Below, one piece after another: positions 25,622 to 34,886 of a stretch of DNA of 54,472 nucleotides; within the stretch, counting starts at the first letter, position 1; each line of letters opens with the position of its first letter. Both the position numbers and the translations under genes were made by a program. This DNA is from Haloarcula amylolytica JCM 13557 (GTDB lineage Archaea; Halobacteriota; Halobacteria; Halobacteriales; Haloarculaceae), in NCBI RefSeq assembly GCF_000336615.1, contig NZ_AOLW01000005.1, positions 236-54,707 on the forward strand, written 5' to 3'. The notes beneath the pieces are model-generated. The model was not told the DNA's origin and did not search any database. It saw only the letters and a program-made list of their open reading frames with translations.

Positions 25622-28297
25622 CTACTCGTCGATGTCGATGGCCGGGCGACCGGGACCGGCTTTGCCGACGAGGTCGGGGTCCGCTTCCGCTGGTCCCTGA
25701 ACGGTTACGTCAGCGCCGAACTCTCGTTCGATGAGCCACGCGGCCCGTTCGAGCGCCGCCTGTTCGCGCTCGGGCGGCAGTTGCTCGTCCAGCGACTGCG
25801 CGCGGCCGGCCAGTTCCTTGGCGAAGTCCGCGGCCGCCTCGCCCTGCTCGCGCAGTTCCTCGTCCTGCATGACGGTCCCGACGACGTTGCCGTCGGCGTT
25901 TCGAGCGAGGTCCAGCACGCGGTGCTTCCACTGGGGCGCGACGGCGAGCGTGATGGTCTGTGGGTCCTCGATGCCGACCGTGTCGACGATATCGCGGATG
26001 TCCTCGCGGGTGTTCTCGACCAGCCGGCGCTCCATCTCGTAGTCTTCGGGGGCTTCAGCAGCCGGCCACTCGGCCTCCGCGATGAGGGCGTCGTGGCCCA
26101 GTTCGGCCCACATCTCCTCGGCGGCGTGGGGGGCGACCGGGGCGAGCAGTTTCGCCGCCGTCGCCAGCCCGCGCTCGAAGGTGTCGGCGTCGGGGGTAGT
26201 CGCTTCCTGATACCGGCGCAGCAGCGACACCAGTTCCCGCACGGCCTGGAGCGCGTGGTTGAACCGGAAGTCCTCGAACTCGGCCGTCGCGTTCGCCGCG
26301 GTGGCGTCGATTTCGCGGGCGACGTAGGCCGCGATGTCGTTGGTCTCCCCTGTATCAACTTCGCCGCTTGCGTACTCCGAAACCAGCGTGTACACGTTCT
26401 GGAGGAAGCTGTGGGCGGACTGCACACCCTCGGGGCTCCAGGCGAACTCCTTCTCTGGCTGGGCGGCCTCCATGATGAACAGCCGGGCCGTGTCCGCGCC
26501 GTACTCCTCGATGATGCGCTGTGGCGAGACGCCGTTGCCCAGGCTCTTGGACATCTTGTTGCCGTCCTCGCCGAGCACCATCCCCTGGTTCGTGAGGTTG
26601 GTGAAGGGTTCGCGGACGCCGTCGACCATATCGAGGTCGTCAAGCACCTTCGTGAAGAAGCGGGCGTACAGCAGGTGCATCACGGCGTGTTCGATGCCGC
26701 CGACGTACTGGTCGACCGGCATCCAGTCGCTGGCCCGCTCGGTGTCGAAGGGGGCGTCGTCCATCTCCGGCGAAGTGTACCGCAGGAAGTACCACGAGGA
26801 GTCGACGAAGGTGTCCATCGTGTCCGTCTCCCGCACCGCGTCGGCCCCGCAGTCGGGGCAGTCGACGTGCTTCCACTCCTCGGCGGCGTCCAGCGGGTTC
26901 CCGGTGGTGTGGACGAACTCCGGCAGTTCGACGGGGAGGTCCTCGTCGGGGACCTCGACGTAGCCACAGTCCTCGCAGTGAATCATCGGAATCGGGGTGC
27001 CCCAGTAGCGCTGGCGGGAGATGCCCCAGTCCCGGAGGTTGTACTCGGTTCGGTGTTCGCCGTCGAACTCCTCGACGAACCGGTCGCGGGCCTCGGCGCT
27101 CGCCAGCCCGTCGAACTCGCCGCTGTTGACCAACAGGCCGTCCTCGGGATACGCTGCCGCCTGTACGTCGATGTCCTCGGGGTCAGCGTCCGCATCATCT
27201 GTCGGTTCGACGACCTGCACGATGTCGATGTCGTGGGCCTCGGCGAACTCGTGGTCGCGTTCGTCGTGGGCCGGCACGGCGTACAGCGCGCCCGTCCCCA
27301 CGTCGGTCAGCACGTAGTCCGCGACGTAGACGGGAATCTCCTCGCCGGTGGCGGGGTTTTCGGCGTACTCGCCGGTGAACACGCCGGAGGTCACGTCCAG
27401 TTCATCCTCGTCGGCCCGCTCGGCGGTCTCGATGTACTCGGCGACCTCGTCGTTGTCTTCGGCGATTTCCTGAGCGACGGGGTGGCCCGGGGCCAGCGAG
27501 AAGAACGTCGCGCCGTGGATGGTGTCCAGACGGGTCGTGAAGATGTCCACGTCGCCGTAGTCGCCGACCTCGAAGGCGACGCTCGCGCCCTCCTGCTTGC
27601 CGATCCAGTTGCGCTGCATCTCCCGGACGTTGTTCGGCCAGCCGTCGAGGTCGTCTAAGTCTTCCAGCAGTTCCTCGGCGTAGTCGGTGATGGTGAAAAA
27701 CCACTGGTCCATCTCGCGGGCCTCGATTGGCGTGTCACAGCGCCAGCACAGTTCCGCCTCGCCCTCGACCTGCTCGTCAGCGAGGACGGTCTCACAGGAG
27801 GGACACCAGTTCAGTTCGGCGGCCTGGCGCTCGACCAGCCCTGCCTCGCGGAACTGCTTGAAGAGCCACTGGTTCCACTGGTAGTACTCGGGCTCACAGG
27901 TCGCCAGCTCCCGGTCCCAGTCGTAGCCAAAGCCCATCTCCGTGAGTTGCTCGCGCATCGAGTCGATGCACTGCATCGTCCAGTCCCGCGGGTTGGTGTC
28001 GCGTTCCTCGGCGGCGTTCTCCGCGGGGAGGCCGAAGGAGTCCCAGCCCATCGGGTGGAGGACGCTCTCGCCGCGCATCCGCTCGAAGCGGGCGTAGGCG
28101 TCCGTGATAGTGTAGTTCCGGACGTGGCCCATGTGGAGGCTCCCGGAGGTGTACGGGAACATCGCCAGGACGTACTCCGGGTCGGTCTCGTCGTCGTCGA
28201 TCCGGAACACGTCGGCCTCGTCCCACGTGCGCTGCCACCGGGGCTCGATCTCCGTGTGATCGAACCCCCGCTCGCGTTCCTCACCGGTCGTGGTCAT
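25622..28297 (-). CDS. leuS: leucyl-tRNA synthetase
   Basis: An 891-residue class I synthetase. It has the HIGH motif SGSLHMGHVRNYT, zinc-binding CPSC/CWRC near 160-185, a CP1 editing domain, a second CEDC/CPDC pair in the zinc domain, and DGNKMSKSLGN. The length and layout are closer to bacterial LeuRS than to the ~950-1000-residue archaeal/eukaryotic form, which I recall as normal for haloarchaea and attributed to transfer. The ATG at 28297 follows a GGTATAGC box by about 30 nt. Convergent with the peroxiredoxin gene. Confidence 0.96.
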   Translation of the reverse strand: MTTTGEERERGFDHTEIEPRWQRTWDEADVFRIDDDETDPEYVLAMFPYTSGSLHMGHVRNYTITDAYARFERMRGESVLHPMGWDSFGLPAENAAEERDTNPRDWTMQCIDSMREQLTEMGFGYDWDRELATCEPEYYQWNQWLFKQFREAGLVERQAAELNWCPSCETVLADEQVEGEAELCWRCDTPIEAREMDQWFFTITDYAEELLEDLDDLDGWPNNVREMQRNWIGKQEGASVAFEVGDYGDVDIFTTRLDTIHGATFFSLAPGHPVAQEIAEDNDEVAEYIETAERADEDELDVTSGVFTGEYAENPATGEEIPVYVADYVLTDVGTGALYAVPAHDERDHEFAEAHDIDIVQVVEPTDDADADPEDIDVQAAAYPEDGLLVNSGEFDGLASAEARDRFVEEFDGEHRTEYNLRDWGISRQRYWGTPIPMIHCEDCGYVEVPDEDLPVELPEFVHTTGNPLDAAEEWKHVDCPDCGADAVRETDTMDTFVDSSWYFLRYTSPEMDDAPFDTERASDWMPVDQYVGGIEHAVMHLLYARFFTKVLDDLDMVDGVREPFTNLTNQGMVLGEDGNKMSKSLGNGVSPQRIIEEYGADTARLFIMEAAQPEKEFAWSPEGVQSAHSFLQNVYTLVSEYASGEVDTGETNDIAAYVAREIDATAANATAEFEDFRFNHALQAVRELVSLLRRYQEATTPDADTFERGLATAAKLLAPVAPHAAEEMWAELGHDALIAEAEWPAAEAPEDYEMERRLVENTREDIRDIVDTVGIEDPQTITLAVAPQWKHRVLDLARNADGNVVGTVMQDEELREQGEAAADFAKELAGRAQSLDEQLPPEREQAALERAAWLIEREFGADVTVQGPAEADPDLVGKAGPGRPAIDIDE

Positions 28298-28450
28298 GAT
28301 ATCGGAACATCCGGCAGCGACCGTGCTATACCTTTCCCTTCGGGAGGCTATCAGGGTCGGCCGCACGAGCCCACAAGCCGAATGGATGTGAATCCGGGGG
28401 ACCGGCGTACCACAGAGCGGTAGCGTCGCCGCAGGTCGACCAGCCGCCGG

Positions 28451-29842
28451 CTATGCCTGACAGTCGACGTTGCCGATGTCGAATCGAGCGCCGCCCGACT
28501 CGCTCTCGGACATGGAGATCGTCCAGCCGTGGTCCGCGGCGACCCGGCGAGCGACGTAGAGTCCGAATCCGGTGTTCTCCGGGACAGCGGTGTGGCCCGC
28601 GTCGAACACGCGCTCCGGCGGTTCGACATCGATGCCCGGGCCGTCGTCAGCGACGAAGAAGCCGTCGGCCGTCGTACCGACGGTGACGGTGACCGACGCT
28701 CCAGCGTGTTCGAGCGCGTTCTGGAACAGTATCTGGAGCAACAGCCCGGCGGACTCCTGATCGGCGACAATGCGGGTGTCCCCATCGAAAGTCAGACACG
28801 CCTCACTGCCGGCGAGGGTGTCCCACACCTCCCGACTGAGACGGGAGAGCCAGACGTGTTTTCGCTTCGGAACCTGTTCGATCTCGTCGCGCTGGCTCGA
28901 GCGGTTCGGATCGCTCGTGGAGAGTTCGACCACGGTATCGATAATCGTCGAGATCTGGGAGAGCGACTCCTCGATGTCGGCGGTCGAATCGTCACAGTCA
29001 GCCAGTTCTTCGAGTCGCCCGTAGGCGATCTGGAGTTCGTTTCGAAGCTCGTGAGACGCCACGAGTGCGACTTTCACCATCCGTTCGTGCTGGCGGCGAA
29101 ACGCGTGCTCGCGGAGCTTTCGCGCCGTGATATCCTGAGTGTGTCCGACGATTCCCCGAACGTTCCCAGCGGAATCGTACCACGGCATCTTGCGGGTGCG
29201 GACGTACGACGCGTCGAGATCGAGGAACTCCTCCACTTCGATCCGGTCCGTGTCGCCCTCGATGACGTCCATCTCATCACGCAGGGCCGCTTTCGCGTGT
29301 TCATCGGCCAGTTCCGGGACCTCGACGTCGGTGAGGCCGAGCCGGTCGGTCGGCTCGTTGAACCCCCGACCCATCAGGACGTGTCGGGCCTGCTCGTCTT
29401 TCGCGTACAGGTGGTCCGGCAGCTCGTTGAACAGGGAGAGCAACAGCGTCTCCATCGGGGACGGCGGGCGTCCGGCAACAGTCGGTGGCTCAGCGTCGAG
29501 ACTGTCCCGGAGGGTCTCGGCGACGGCGTCTTCGAGACGTGTCGACGCCTCGACGGCCGTCACGTCGAGGGCATCCGGGACCGCCGACGGGTCCTCGCCA
29601 GCGACGATCACCGGCAAGTCGGGAAACAGCTTCCTGACGCCGTACGCGATATCGGTTCCGGACTGGCCATCGACTGTTTCGGGCAGAACGAGAGCGTGGA
29701 ACGTCGAATGGGTGAGCGTGTCAAAGAGGGCCGTGAGGTCCGACAGATGCGTGATCGAAGCCGGCGTCTCAGCGAGAGCGGATTCGAGAGTCCCGGTATC
29801 CAGCCTGTCGGCTGCGACGACGAGCACAGATTTGCTACCCAT
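28451..29842 (-). CDS. sensor histidine kinase with degenerate receiver and PAS
   Basis: A 463-residue kinase. Residues ~1-115 resemble a response-regulator receiver, but the position of the phosphoacceptor Asp reads LPETVDG, so it cannot be phosphorylated in the usual way. A PAS domain follows (~130-245, GFNEPTDRLG to GIVGHTQDITARK). The H-box is VASHELRNELQIA. The ATPase has FQNALEHAG (N box), DDGPGID (G1) and GFGLYVARRVAADHGWTI (G2). No transmembrane segment, so it is cytoplasmic. No response regulator is adjacent, so the partner is unlinked. Confidence 0.9.
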   Translation of the reverse strand: MGSKSVLVVAADRLDTGTLESALAETPASITHLSDLTALFDTLTHSTFHALVLPETVDGQSGTDIAYGVRKLFPDLPVIVAGEDPSAVPDALDVTAVEASTRLEDAVAETLRDSLDAEPPTVAGRPPSPMETLLLSLFNELPDHLYAKDEQARHVLMGRGFNEPTDRLGLTDVEVPELADEHAKAALRDEMDVIEGDTDRIEVEEFLDLDASYVRTRKMPWYDSAGNVRGIVGHTQDITARKLREHAFRRQHERMVKVALVASHELRNELQIAYGRLEELADCDDSTADIEESLSQISTIIDTVVELSTSDPNRSSQRDEIEQVPKRKHVWLSRLSREVWDTLAGSEACLTFDGDTRIVADQESAGLLLQILFQNALEHAGASVTVTVGTTADGFFVADDGPGIDVEPPERVFDAGHTAVPENTGFGLYVARRVAADHGWTISMSESESGGARFDIGNVDCQA

Positions 29843-30040
29843 AGTGCGTTCCCAGTGACCAAACTATTGCGTGTGGTGGACTGTCACTGTTTCGGGTGTT
29901 TCGAGGACCAGACGCCGCTCACAACTGCCAGTGCAGCGATGTCGCCCGGACTGTCGAGCCGATAGCGTCGCCGGTACTCCGGCCGAGAGAGCGGCGCCCC
30001 ACACAAGATTTTTGCCGGTCTCGGCTGGTGTCGGGAGTGT

Positions 30041-30226
30041 ATGGTACACTGCCCTGACTGCCAGACCTCGCTCGAAACGGCCGACGACATCGAGTTCGTC
30101 GAAGTGGACGCCAAGACCGGCTTCATCAAAGCCTCCAAGCGCTTTTACACCGCCAACTGCGCGGCCTGTGGCGTCACTATCGGTAGCGGCGTCGCCGGCG
30201 CGAAGTCCAACGGAGGTGCAGCCTGA
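30041..30226 (+). CDS. zinc-ribbon mini-protein, first of a tandem pair
   Basis: A 61-residue protein with CPDC near the N-terminus and CAAC about 35 residues later, a treble of beta strands between them (VEVDAKTGFIKASKRFY), and a Gly-rich tail. It binds zinc by inspection. Its stop overlaps the next start by one base, and the two proteins are clearly paralogous (TGFxxASKRFYxxxC shared). A GATTTTTGCC box at ~30007 precedes it by about 30 nt. Function unknown. Confidence 0.75.
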   Translation: MVHCPDCQTSLETADDIEFVEVDAKTGFIKASKRFYTANCAACGVTIGSGVAGAKSNGGAA

Positions 30227-30393
30227 TGGTCCACTGTCCGGAATGCGACGCGGAGATGGCCAGCCCGGACGACGTAGAGTTCCTCGACATGGAATCGACG
30301 ACCGGCTTCTTTACGGCCTCCAAACGGTTCTACCTCGTGGCCTGTGACAACTGCGGGGCTGCCATCGGCAGCGGCGTCGCCGGTGCGATGTAG
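30226..30393 (+). CDS. zinc-ribbon mini-protein, second of a tandem pair
   Basis: A 55-residue protein starting at the ATG that shares its A with the preceding stop (TGATG). It reads MVHCPECDAEMASPDDVEF, then ESTTGFFTASKRFY, CDNCGAAIGSGVAG. Cys spacing (CPEC and CDNC), length and core sequence match the upstream protein, so this is a tandem duplication. Easily missed for its size. Confidence 0.75.
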   Translation: MVHCPECDAEMASPDDVEFLDMESTTGFFTASKRFYLVACDNCGAAIGSGVAGAM

Positions 30394-30436
30394 CCGCCGG
30401 GCCTAGGCTTATACACGTCTCAATGCAAGAGAAAGT

Positions 30437-30658
30437 ATGGCGGAATCACCTGACGACGACGCGAAGGACAGCGGACGACTGCCGAAGGCCCTCCGGTCGG
30501 TCACGCCGGGGTCGCGGAGCCGTCCCAACGAGGGGATGGACGTGATCGGCTGGGGCATGCTCGCCGGCCTGCTCGTCCTGCTGGTCCCGCTCCTGCCGTT
30601 TATCATCATCGTCTGGGGCATCTCGAAAGTGACCGACATGCTCACGCCCTCGTCGTAA
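30437..30658 (+). CDS. small single-span membrane protein
   Basis: A 73-residue protein with a basic, Ser-rich N-terminus and one strong membrane segment at ~40-64 (GMLAGLLVLLVPLLPFIIIVWG). I recall similar proteins across haloarchaea, without function. A GCTTATACAC box at ~30408 is about 25 nt before the ATG, so the transcript should be leaderless. Its stop abuts the stop of the convergent cyclodeaminase-family gene. Confidence 0.7.
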   Translation: MAESPDDDAKDSGRLPKALRSVTPGSRSRPNEGMDVIGWGMLAGLLVLLVPLLPFIIIVWGISKVTDMLTPSS

Positions 30659-31654
30659 TCAGGTCGTATCGGTATCGACGAGGGAAAACGGCGTTCCGTC
30701 GCCGTCGGCGCTTGCGTTCTCGTAAACGACGTGCGCGGCCGCGACGTCCTGGATAGCTAGTCCCGTGGAGTCGAAGAGGGTTATCCTGTCGTCGTCGGTC
30801 CGCCCCGAGAGGGTGCCCGCGACGATGTCGCCGAGTTCCCCGTGGAGGTCGGTGTCGGTCAGGACGCCCTCACCCCACGGGACGTTTATCTCGCCGGAGT
30901 GGGTGCACTGTTCGTAGTTGTCGATGACGAGTTTCGCGTCCAGCAGCGTCTGTTCGTCGTGTTCTTGCTTGCCGGCGGCGTCGGCACCAATGGCGTTGAT
31001 ATGCGTGCGCTCGCCGAGCCACGCCCGGTCCACGATGGGTGACTCGACGGGCGTAATCGTCGACAGCACGTCACAGCTGGCGGCGTCCGCAATGGTGCCC
31101 GCCCGCACGTCGAACCGGTCGGCGAACGCGTCGACGAACGCCTGCTGTTTCTCCGCGTCCCGGTCGGCGACGACCACCGTCTCGATATCTCGGACCGACG
31201 AGATAGCGTCCAGTTGCGTGTGGGCCTGCGTGCCGGCCCCGACCAGCCCAAGGGAGTCGGCGTCGGCGACGGCGAGATGATCGGTGGCGACGGCGGCCGC
31301 CGCCCCGGTCCGCAGGCGCGTCAGAACGGTGCCGTCCATCACGGCCAGCGGGAACGCCGTCTCGGGGTCCGAGTAGATGAGCGTCCCGAGAACGGTCGGC
31401 AGGTCGTGGTCACGGGGGTTGTCCAGGTGGACGTTCACCCACTTGACCGCGGCGGCGTCCCACGTCTCCGCGTTGACGTAGGCCGGCATCGACCTGAAGT
31501 CGCCGTTGTACTGCGGCAGGTCGACGTAGGACTTGGCCGGCATGATGGTGTTCTCCCTGGCATCGGCGGCGAAGGCCGCGGCGACCGCGTCGATGACTGC
31601 CGGCATCGTCGCATGGTCCTCGACCGCGTCCGCGCCGAGAAGTAGCGTCTGCAT
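30659..31654 (-). CDS. ornithine cyclodeaminase/mu-crystallin family enzyme
   Basis: A 331-residue NAD(P)-binding protein. It has the N-terminal substrate domain (MPAKSYVDLPQYNGDFRSMPAYV, Lys/Arg contacts), the Rossmann motif LGLVGAGTQAHTQLDAI, and the C-terminal DHGE-type closing helix. Family members are ornithine cyclodeaminase, archaeal alanine dehydrogenase, or ketimine reductase; archaeal alanine dehydrogenase is the most likely by length and clade but is not proven. The start at 31654 is preferred over five residues upstream because a GAATATCG box lies ~25 nt before it. Divergent from the lipoprotein gene. Confidence 0.85.
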   Translation of the reverse strand: MQTLLLGADAVEDHATMPAVIDAVAAAFAADARENTIMPAKSYVDLPQYNGDFRSMPAYVNAETWDAAAVKWVNVHLDNPRDHDLPTVLGTLIYSDPETAFPLAVMDGTVLTRLRTGAAAAVATDHLAVADADSLGLVGAGTQAHTQLDAISSVRDIETVVVADRDAEKQQAFVDAFADRFDVRAGTIADAASCDVLSTITPVESPIVDRAWLGERTHINAIGADAAGKQEHDEQTLLDAKLVIDNYEQCTHSGEINVPWGEGVLTDTDLHGELGDIVAGTLSGRTDDDRITLFDSTGLAIQDVAAAHVVYENASADGDGTPFSLVDTDTT

Positions 31655-31730
31655 ACGGTATGTTGACACTCGACGATATTCAGCCCTCCGCCGTCACAGG
31701 GGTTATATCGCCACACGACCAGTCACGGGT

Positions 31731-32606
31731 ATGCGTCGCGGGGCGGCGATTGCTGCGGTCTGTCTCTGTCTGCTGAGCGCCGGGTGTGCCGGTCTGTTCG
31801 GGGACGGCTCGGCCGCCAGGGAGACGGTGACACCGGCTCCAGTCCCGACCGCGGACGCGCCGACGAGCCCCGAACAACGGGCCCCGGGCGTCGTCGGCGA
31901 CCGCGTCGTCAACGCCACCGCGCTCGGCCGCGCCCACGTCAGCCAGCTCTCGAACACCTCCTATCGCGTCCACCACACCAGGACCGTCATGAACGGCAGC
32001 GGCCTGCACAGCCGCGTCCGGACCCGTGCCAGCGTCAGCGCGGGCTACGAGTCGTACACGGCCACCCGAACGATATCTGGGCAGAGTGTGACAGCGCGTG
32101 AGATCCACAGCACCTGGCGGGACGGCCGAGCGCTCAGGCGGACGACCGTCAACGGGTCGACGTCGGCGGAAGTGGTCGCGGACAGCCGCGGTATCGGTGG
32201 CCCGCCACGCTCACCTCGGGCCGCGCTGTTCTTCGAACCCACGTTCAACGGGCGTCTCATAGCGCTGCTTTCCGCCACTAACATCACATCCATCCGCCCC
32301 GGCGACGAGGTCATCAAGCAACTGTACGGCGTTCCGTTGTATCGCATCAAAGGAACCGGGTCGGCCGACGACAGCGCGGTTGCCACCCGTCCCGTCGACC
32401 GTGTGACCAACGTCTCCCTCTCGGCGACCGTGACGCCCAACGGCGTCGTCCGAGGCTACGCGCTCCAGTACACGGTCGTGAACGGAACGGATACCCACAG
32501 AGTGACCGAGATTCTCCGCTACAGCGATCTCGGAACGACGGACGTGGTGTTCGAAGACCGACAGCGGACCGAACGCCATCGAAACCGAACAGCGCGTCCC
32601 GAATGA
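31731..32606 (+). CDS. secreted lipoprotein, unknown
   Basis: A 291-residue protein with a signal peptide (MRRGAAIAAVCLCLLSAGC) and a lipobox Cys19 at LSAGC, followed by the Thr/Pro-rich linker typical of haloarchaeal lipoproteins. The rest is soluble and beta-rich, with several N-glycosylation sequons such as NGS, NVS and NGT. This resembles a haloarchaeal lipoprotein family of unknown function. A TTATATCG box at 31703 is 28 nt before the ATG, giving a leaderless transcript. Confidence 0.8.
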   Translation: MRRGAAIAAVCLCLLSAGCAGLFGDGSAARETVTPAPVPTADAPTSPEQRAPGVVGDRVVNATALGRAHVSQLSNTSYRVHHTRTVMNGSGLHSRVRTRASVSAGYESYTATRTISGQSVTAREIHSTWRDGRALRRTTVNGSTSAEVVADSRGIGGPPRSPRAALFFEPTFNGRLIALLSATNITSIRPGDEVIKQLYGVPLYRIKGTGSADDSAVATRPVDRVTNVSLSATVTPNGVVRGYALQYTVVNGTDTHRVTEILRYSDLGTTDVVFEDRQRTERHRNRTARPE

Positions 32607-32827
32607 CGCGAGCAACGGCTGGACGCCGTCGAATCAGTCACAAAACGGAGAGAGGCCCCCACCCGCTGTCACCAGTCCGTCCCACCAAACGGACCGGGAC
32701 AGTCGATACTTCGCAGAGACGTACCTAACTGTTTCTCCGGTTTCACGTCTCGATATACACGCTGAGATGACTCGGCGCGTTACAGAACCGCAAAAAAACC
32801 GAACCGCAAGCGGCGATTCGCTCGTTC

Positions 32828-33031
32828 GGAGGTCTCTCCGGTCGACCTCCCTGCTCGCGTGTCGCTACGCTCCCGCTCGCAATTCGAGGGCCCTCACTTC
32901 GTTCGGTCCCTCGCTTTGCTCACGGACTTCGTCCGTTCGCTCGTTCGGAGACTTCGCTCCGCTCAGAACCTCGCTGTTCGCGGCTTTCGCCGCTCACTAT
33001 TCGAGGGCCCCTCACTTCGTTCGGCCCCTCG
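32828..33031. repeat. hairpin array 3' of the thermosome gene
   Basis: A 425-nt gap (32607-33032) without a credible gene. Its right half has a run of short inverted repeats: GGAGGTC/GACCTCC (32828-32850), CGAGGG/CCCTCG (32885-32912), ACGGAC-TTC-GTCCGT (32922-32936), CGGAG/CTCCG (32946-32961), GCGGC/GCCGC (32980-32993) and CGAGGG/CCCTCG again (33002-33031). A unit of ~34 nt containing CCTCACTTCGTTCGG occurs twice, 118 nt apart, the second copy touching the thermosome stop codon. It may be a 3'-UTR structure, a terminator cluster or a dispersed repeat. Confidence 0.65.
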
Positions 33032-33032
33032 C

Positions 33033-34712
33033 TTACATCATGCCGCCCATACCGCCGCCCATGCCGCCCATACCGCCAGGGGCGCCACCGGGGCCGCCGG
33101 GGCCGCCTTCGTCGCCGCCGGAGGTCGAGAGCTCGCCGGCAGCGATGATGTCGTCGATCTTGAGGACCAGGTTCGCGGCCTCTGCAGCCGAGGAGATCGC
33201 CTGTCGCTTGGCGTGGGCCGGCTCGACGACGCCGGTGTCGAGCGTGTTCTCGACGTCACCGGAGAAGACGTTCAGGCCGGCGCTGACGTCGCCGTCCTCG
33301 TGGGCGGCGCGCAGGTCGACCAGCGTGTCGATGCTGTCGAGACCGGCGTTCTCGGCGAGGGTGCGCGGGATGATCTCCAGCGCGTCGGCGAAGGACTCGA
33401 TAGCGAGCTGTTCGCGGCCTTCGACGCTGTCGGCGTAGTCGCGGAGCCGGCGAGCGACTTCGACTTCTGGTGCGCCGCCGCCGCCGAGGACGCTGCCGTT
33501 GGCGACCGTCGCCGCGACGACGTCGAGCGCGTCCGTGACGCCGCGTTCGAGTTCGTCGACGACGTGGTCGGTCGAGCCACGGAGCAGGAGAGTGACGCCG
33601 TGGGCCCCGTCGCCGCTGCCCTCGACGTAGAACAGGCCTTCGGCCTCGTCGCGGGTGATGGAGCCGTGCCCGAGGTCCTCCGCGGTCGCGGAGTCGAGGT
33701 CCGAGACGATGCGGGCCCCGAGGACTTCCTTGAGGAACTCGATGTCGGACTTCTTGGCGCGGCGGACGGCCAGGATGCCCTTCTCGGCGAGGTAGTGCTG
33801 GGCCATATCGTCGATGCCCTTCTGGCAGAAGACGACGTCAGCGCCGGTGTCGGCGATCTGGTCGACCATCCGCTTGAGCTGCTCTTCTTCCTTGTCGAGG
33901 AAGTTCTGGAGCTGGCTCGGGTCGTCGACGGAGAGCTGCGCGTCGACCTCGGTCTCGTCGAGTTCGATGGCCGTGTCGACCAGCAGGACGTCGGCGTCGT
34001 CGACTTCGGTCGGCATCTCCTCGTGGACCGGGTCCTTGTCGATGACCGCGCCTTCGAGGAGTTCAGAGTTGCCGGCGGAGCTGCCGGTCTGGGTCTCGAT
34101 GTTGAGGTATTCGAGGTCGGCGATGACGGAGCCGTCCTCGGCCTCGACGGTGACGGCGTTGACCGCGTCGACGATGAGCTGGGCGAGCAGCTCCTTGTTG
34201 AGCTCCGCGCCCTTGCCCGTCATCGAGGTTTCGGCGACTTTCTTCAGAAGTTCCTCGTCGTCGGGGTCGACTTCCGTGGCGATATCCGCGATTTCGTCCT
34301 TGGCCTGCGTGGCGGCCATGTCGAACCCTTTGATGATCGCCGTCGGGTGGATGTCCTGTTCGAGGAGGTCCTCGGCGTTCTTGAGGAGTTCGCCTGCGAT
34401 GGCGACGGCGGAGGTGGTGCCGTCACCGGCCTCGTCTTCCTGTGTCTCGGCAACCTCGACGATCATCGAGGCTGTCGGGTTGTCGATGTCCATCTCCGAG
34501 AGGATGGTGACGCCGTCGTTCGTGACGGTGACGTCACCCATCGAGGAGACGAGCATCTTGTCCATCCCCTTCGGGCCGAGCGTCGAGCGTACTGACTCGG
34601 CGACCGCGCGAGCGGCCGAGATGTTGTGTTCCTGTGCAGACTTGTCCTTCATCCGCTGGGAGTCCTCTCCCAGGATGATCATCGGCTGGCCCTGCATCTG
34701 GCGTTGGCTCAT
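33033..34712 (-). CDS. ths: thermosome (group II chaperonin) subunit
   Basis: A 559-residue CCT/thermosome subunit, an ATP-driven folding chamber of the cytoplasm. It has [23 protein letters not shown], and the ATP-binding GDGTTSAV. The C-terminal tail is the Gly-Gly-Met repeat seen in haloarchaeal subunits 1 and 2. Which paralogue it is cannot be told here. The ATG at 34712 is preferred over one two codons upstream; TATA TTTTATATAG lies at 34739-34748, about 30 nt away. Heat induction is expected from the family. Confidence 0.96.
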   Translation of the reverse strand: MSQRQMQGQPMIILGEDSQRMKDKSAQEHNISAARAVAESVRSTLGPKGMDKMLVSSMGDVTVTNDGVTILSEMDIDNPTASMIVEVAETQEDEAGDGTTSAVAIAGELLKNAEDLLEQDIHPTAIIKGFDMAATQAKDEIADIATEVDPDDEELLKKVAETSMTGKGAELNKELLAQLIVDAVNAVTVEAEDGSVIADLEYLNIETQTGSSAGNSELLEGAVIDKDPVHEEMPTEVDDADVLLVDTAIELDETEVDAQLSVDDPSQLQNFLDKEEEQLKRMVDQIADTGADVVFCQKGIDDMAQHYLAEKGILAVRRAKKSDIEFLKEVLGARIVSDLDSATAEDLGHGSITRDEAEGLFYVEGSGDGAHGVTLLLRGSTDHVVDELERGVTDALDVVAATVANGSVLGGGGAPEVEVARRLRDYADSVEGREQLAIESFADALEIIPRTLAENAGLDSIDTLVDLRAAHEDGDVSAGLNVFSGDVENTLDTGVVEPAHAKRQAISSAAEAANLVLKIDDIIAAGELSTSGGDEGGPGGPGGAPGGMGGMGGGMGGMM

Positions 34713-34738
34713 AATCAAGCGAAGATTGCATGTGGTTC

Positions 34739-34748
34739 TATATAAAAG
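34739..34748 (-). promoter_or_regulatory. TATA box of the thermosome gene
   Basis: TTTTATATAG on the minus strand, centred ~32 nt before the ATG; a start near 34718 would leave a leader of only a few bases. The box is a near-consensus match and is consistent with a strong, heat-inducible promoter. Confidence 0.6.
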
Positions 34749-34772
34749 TACGGGTTATGGGGCGTTCGTCGG

Positions 34773-34859
34773 TCACCCATTGAGACAGCCAGAACAGGTG
34801 AAACCACCAGACAGAGGGAGTACGGTCCGTCGATAGTGGTAGCTGTTGGCACGCCCCAT
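34773..34859 (-). CDS. possible leaderless 28-residue peptide
   Basis: On the minus strand a strong GAATATATAAAC box (34877-34888) is followed exactly 25 nt later by an ATG opening a 28-codon frame ending [19 protein letters not shown] at a TGA. It has one CxxC pair. Nothing else in the 170-nt gap upstream of the thermosome gene explains this box. Alternatively it is a second, upstream promoter of the thermosome gene and the frame is chance. No family match is known to me. Confidence 0.3.
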   Translation of the reverse strand: MGRANSYHYRRTVLPLSGGFTCSGCLNG

Positions 34860-34886
34860 CAAGCGAGCGACGACCTGTTTATATAT

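Noticed and set aside
25607..27658. A 683-codon open frame opposite leuS
   Set aside because: Shadow of leuS: no recognisable domain, and leuS has both signature motifs in the opposite strand.
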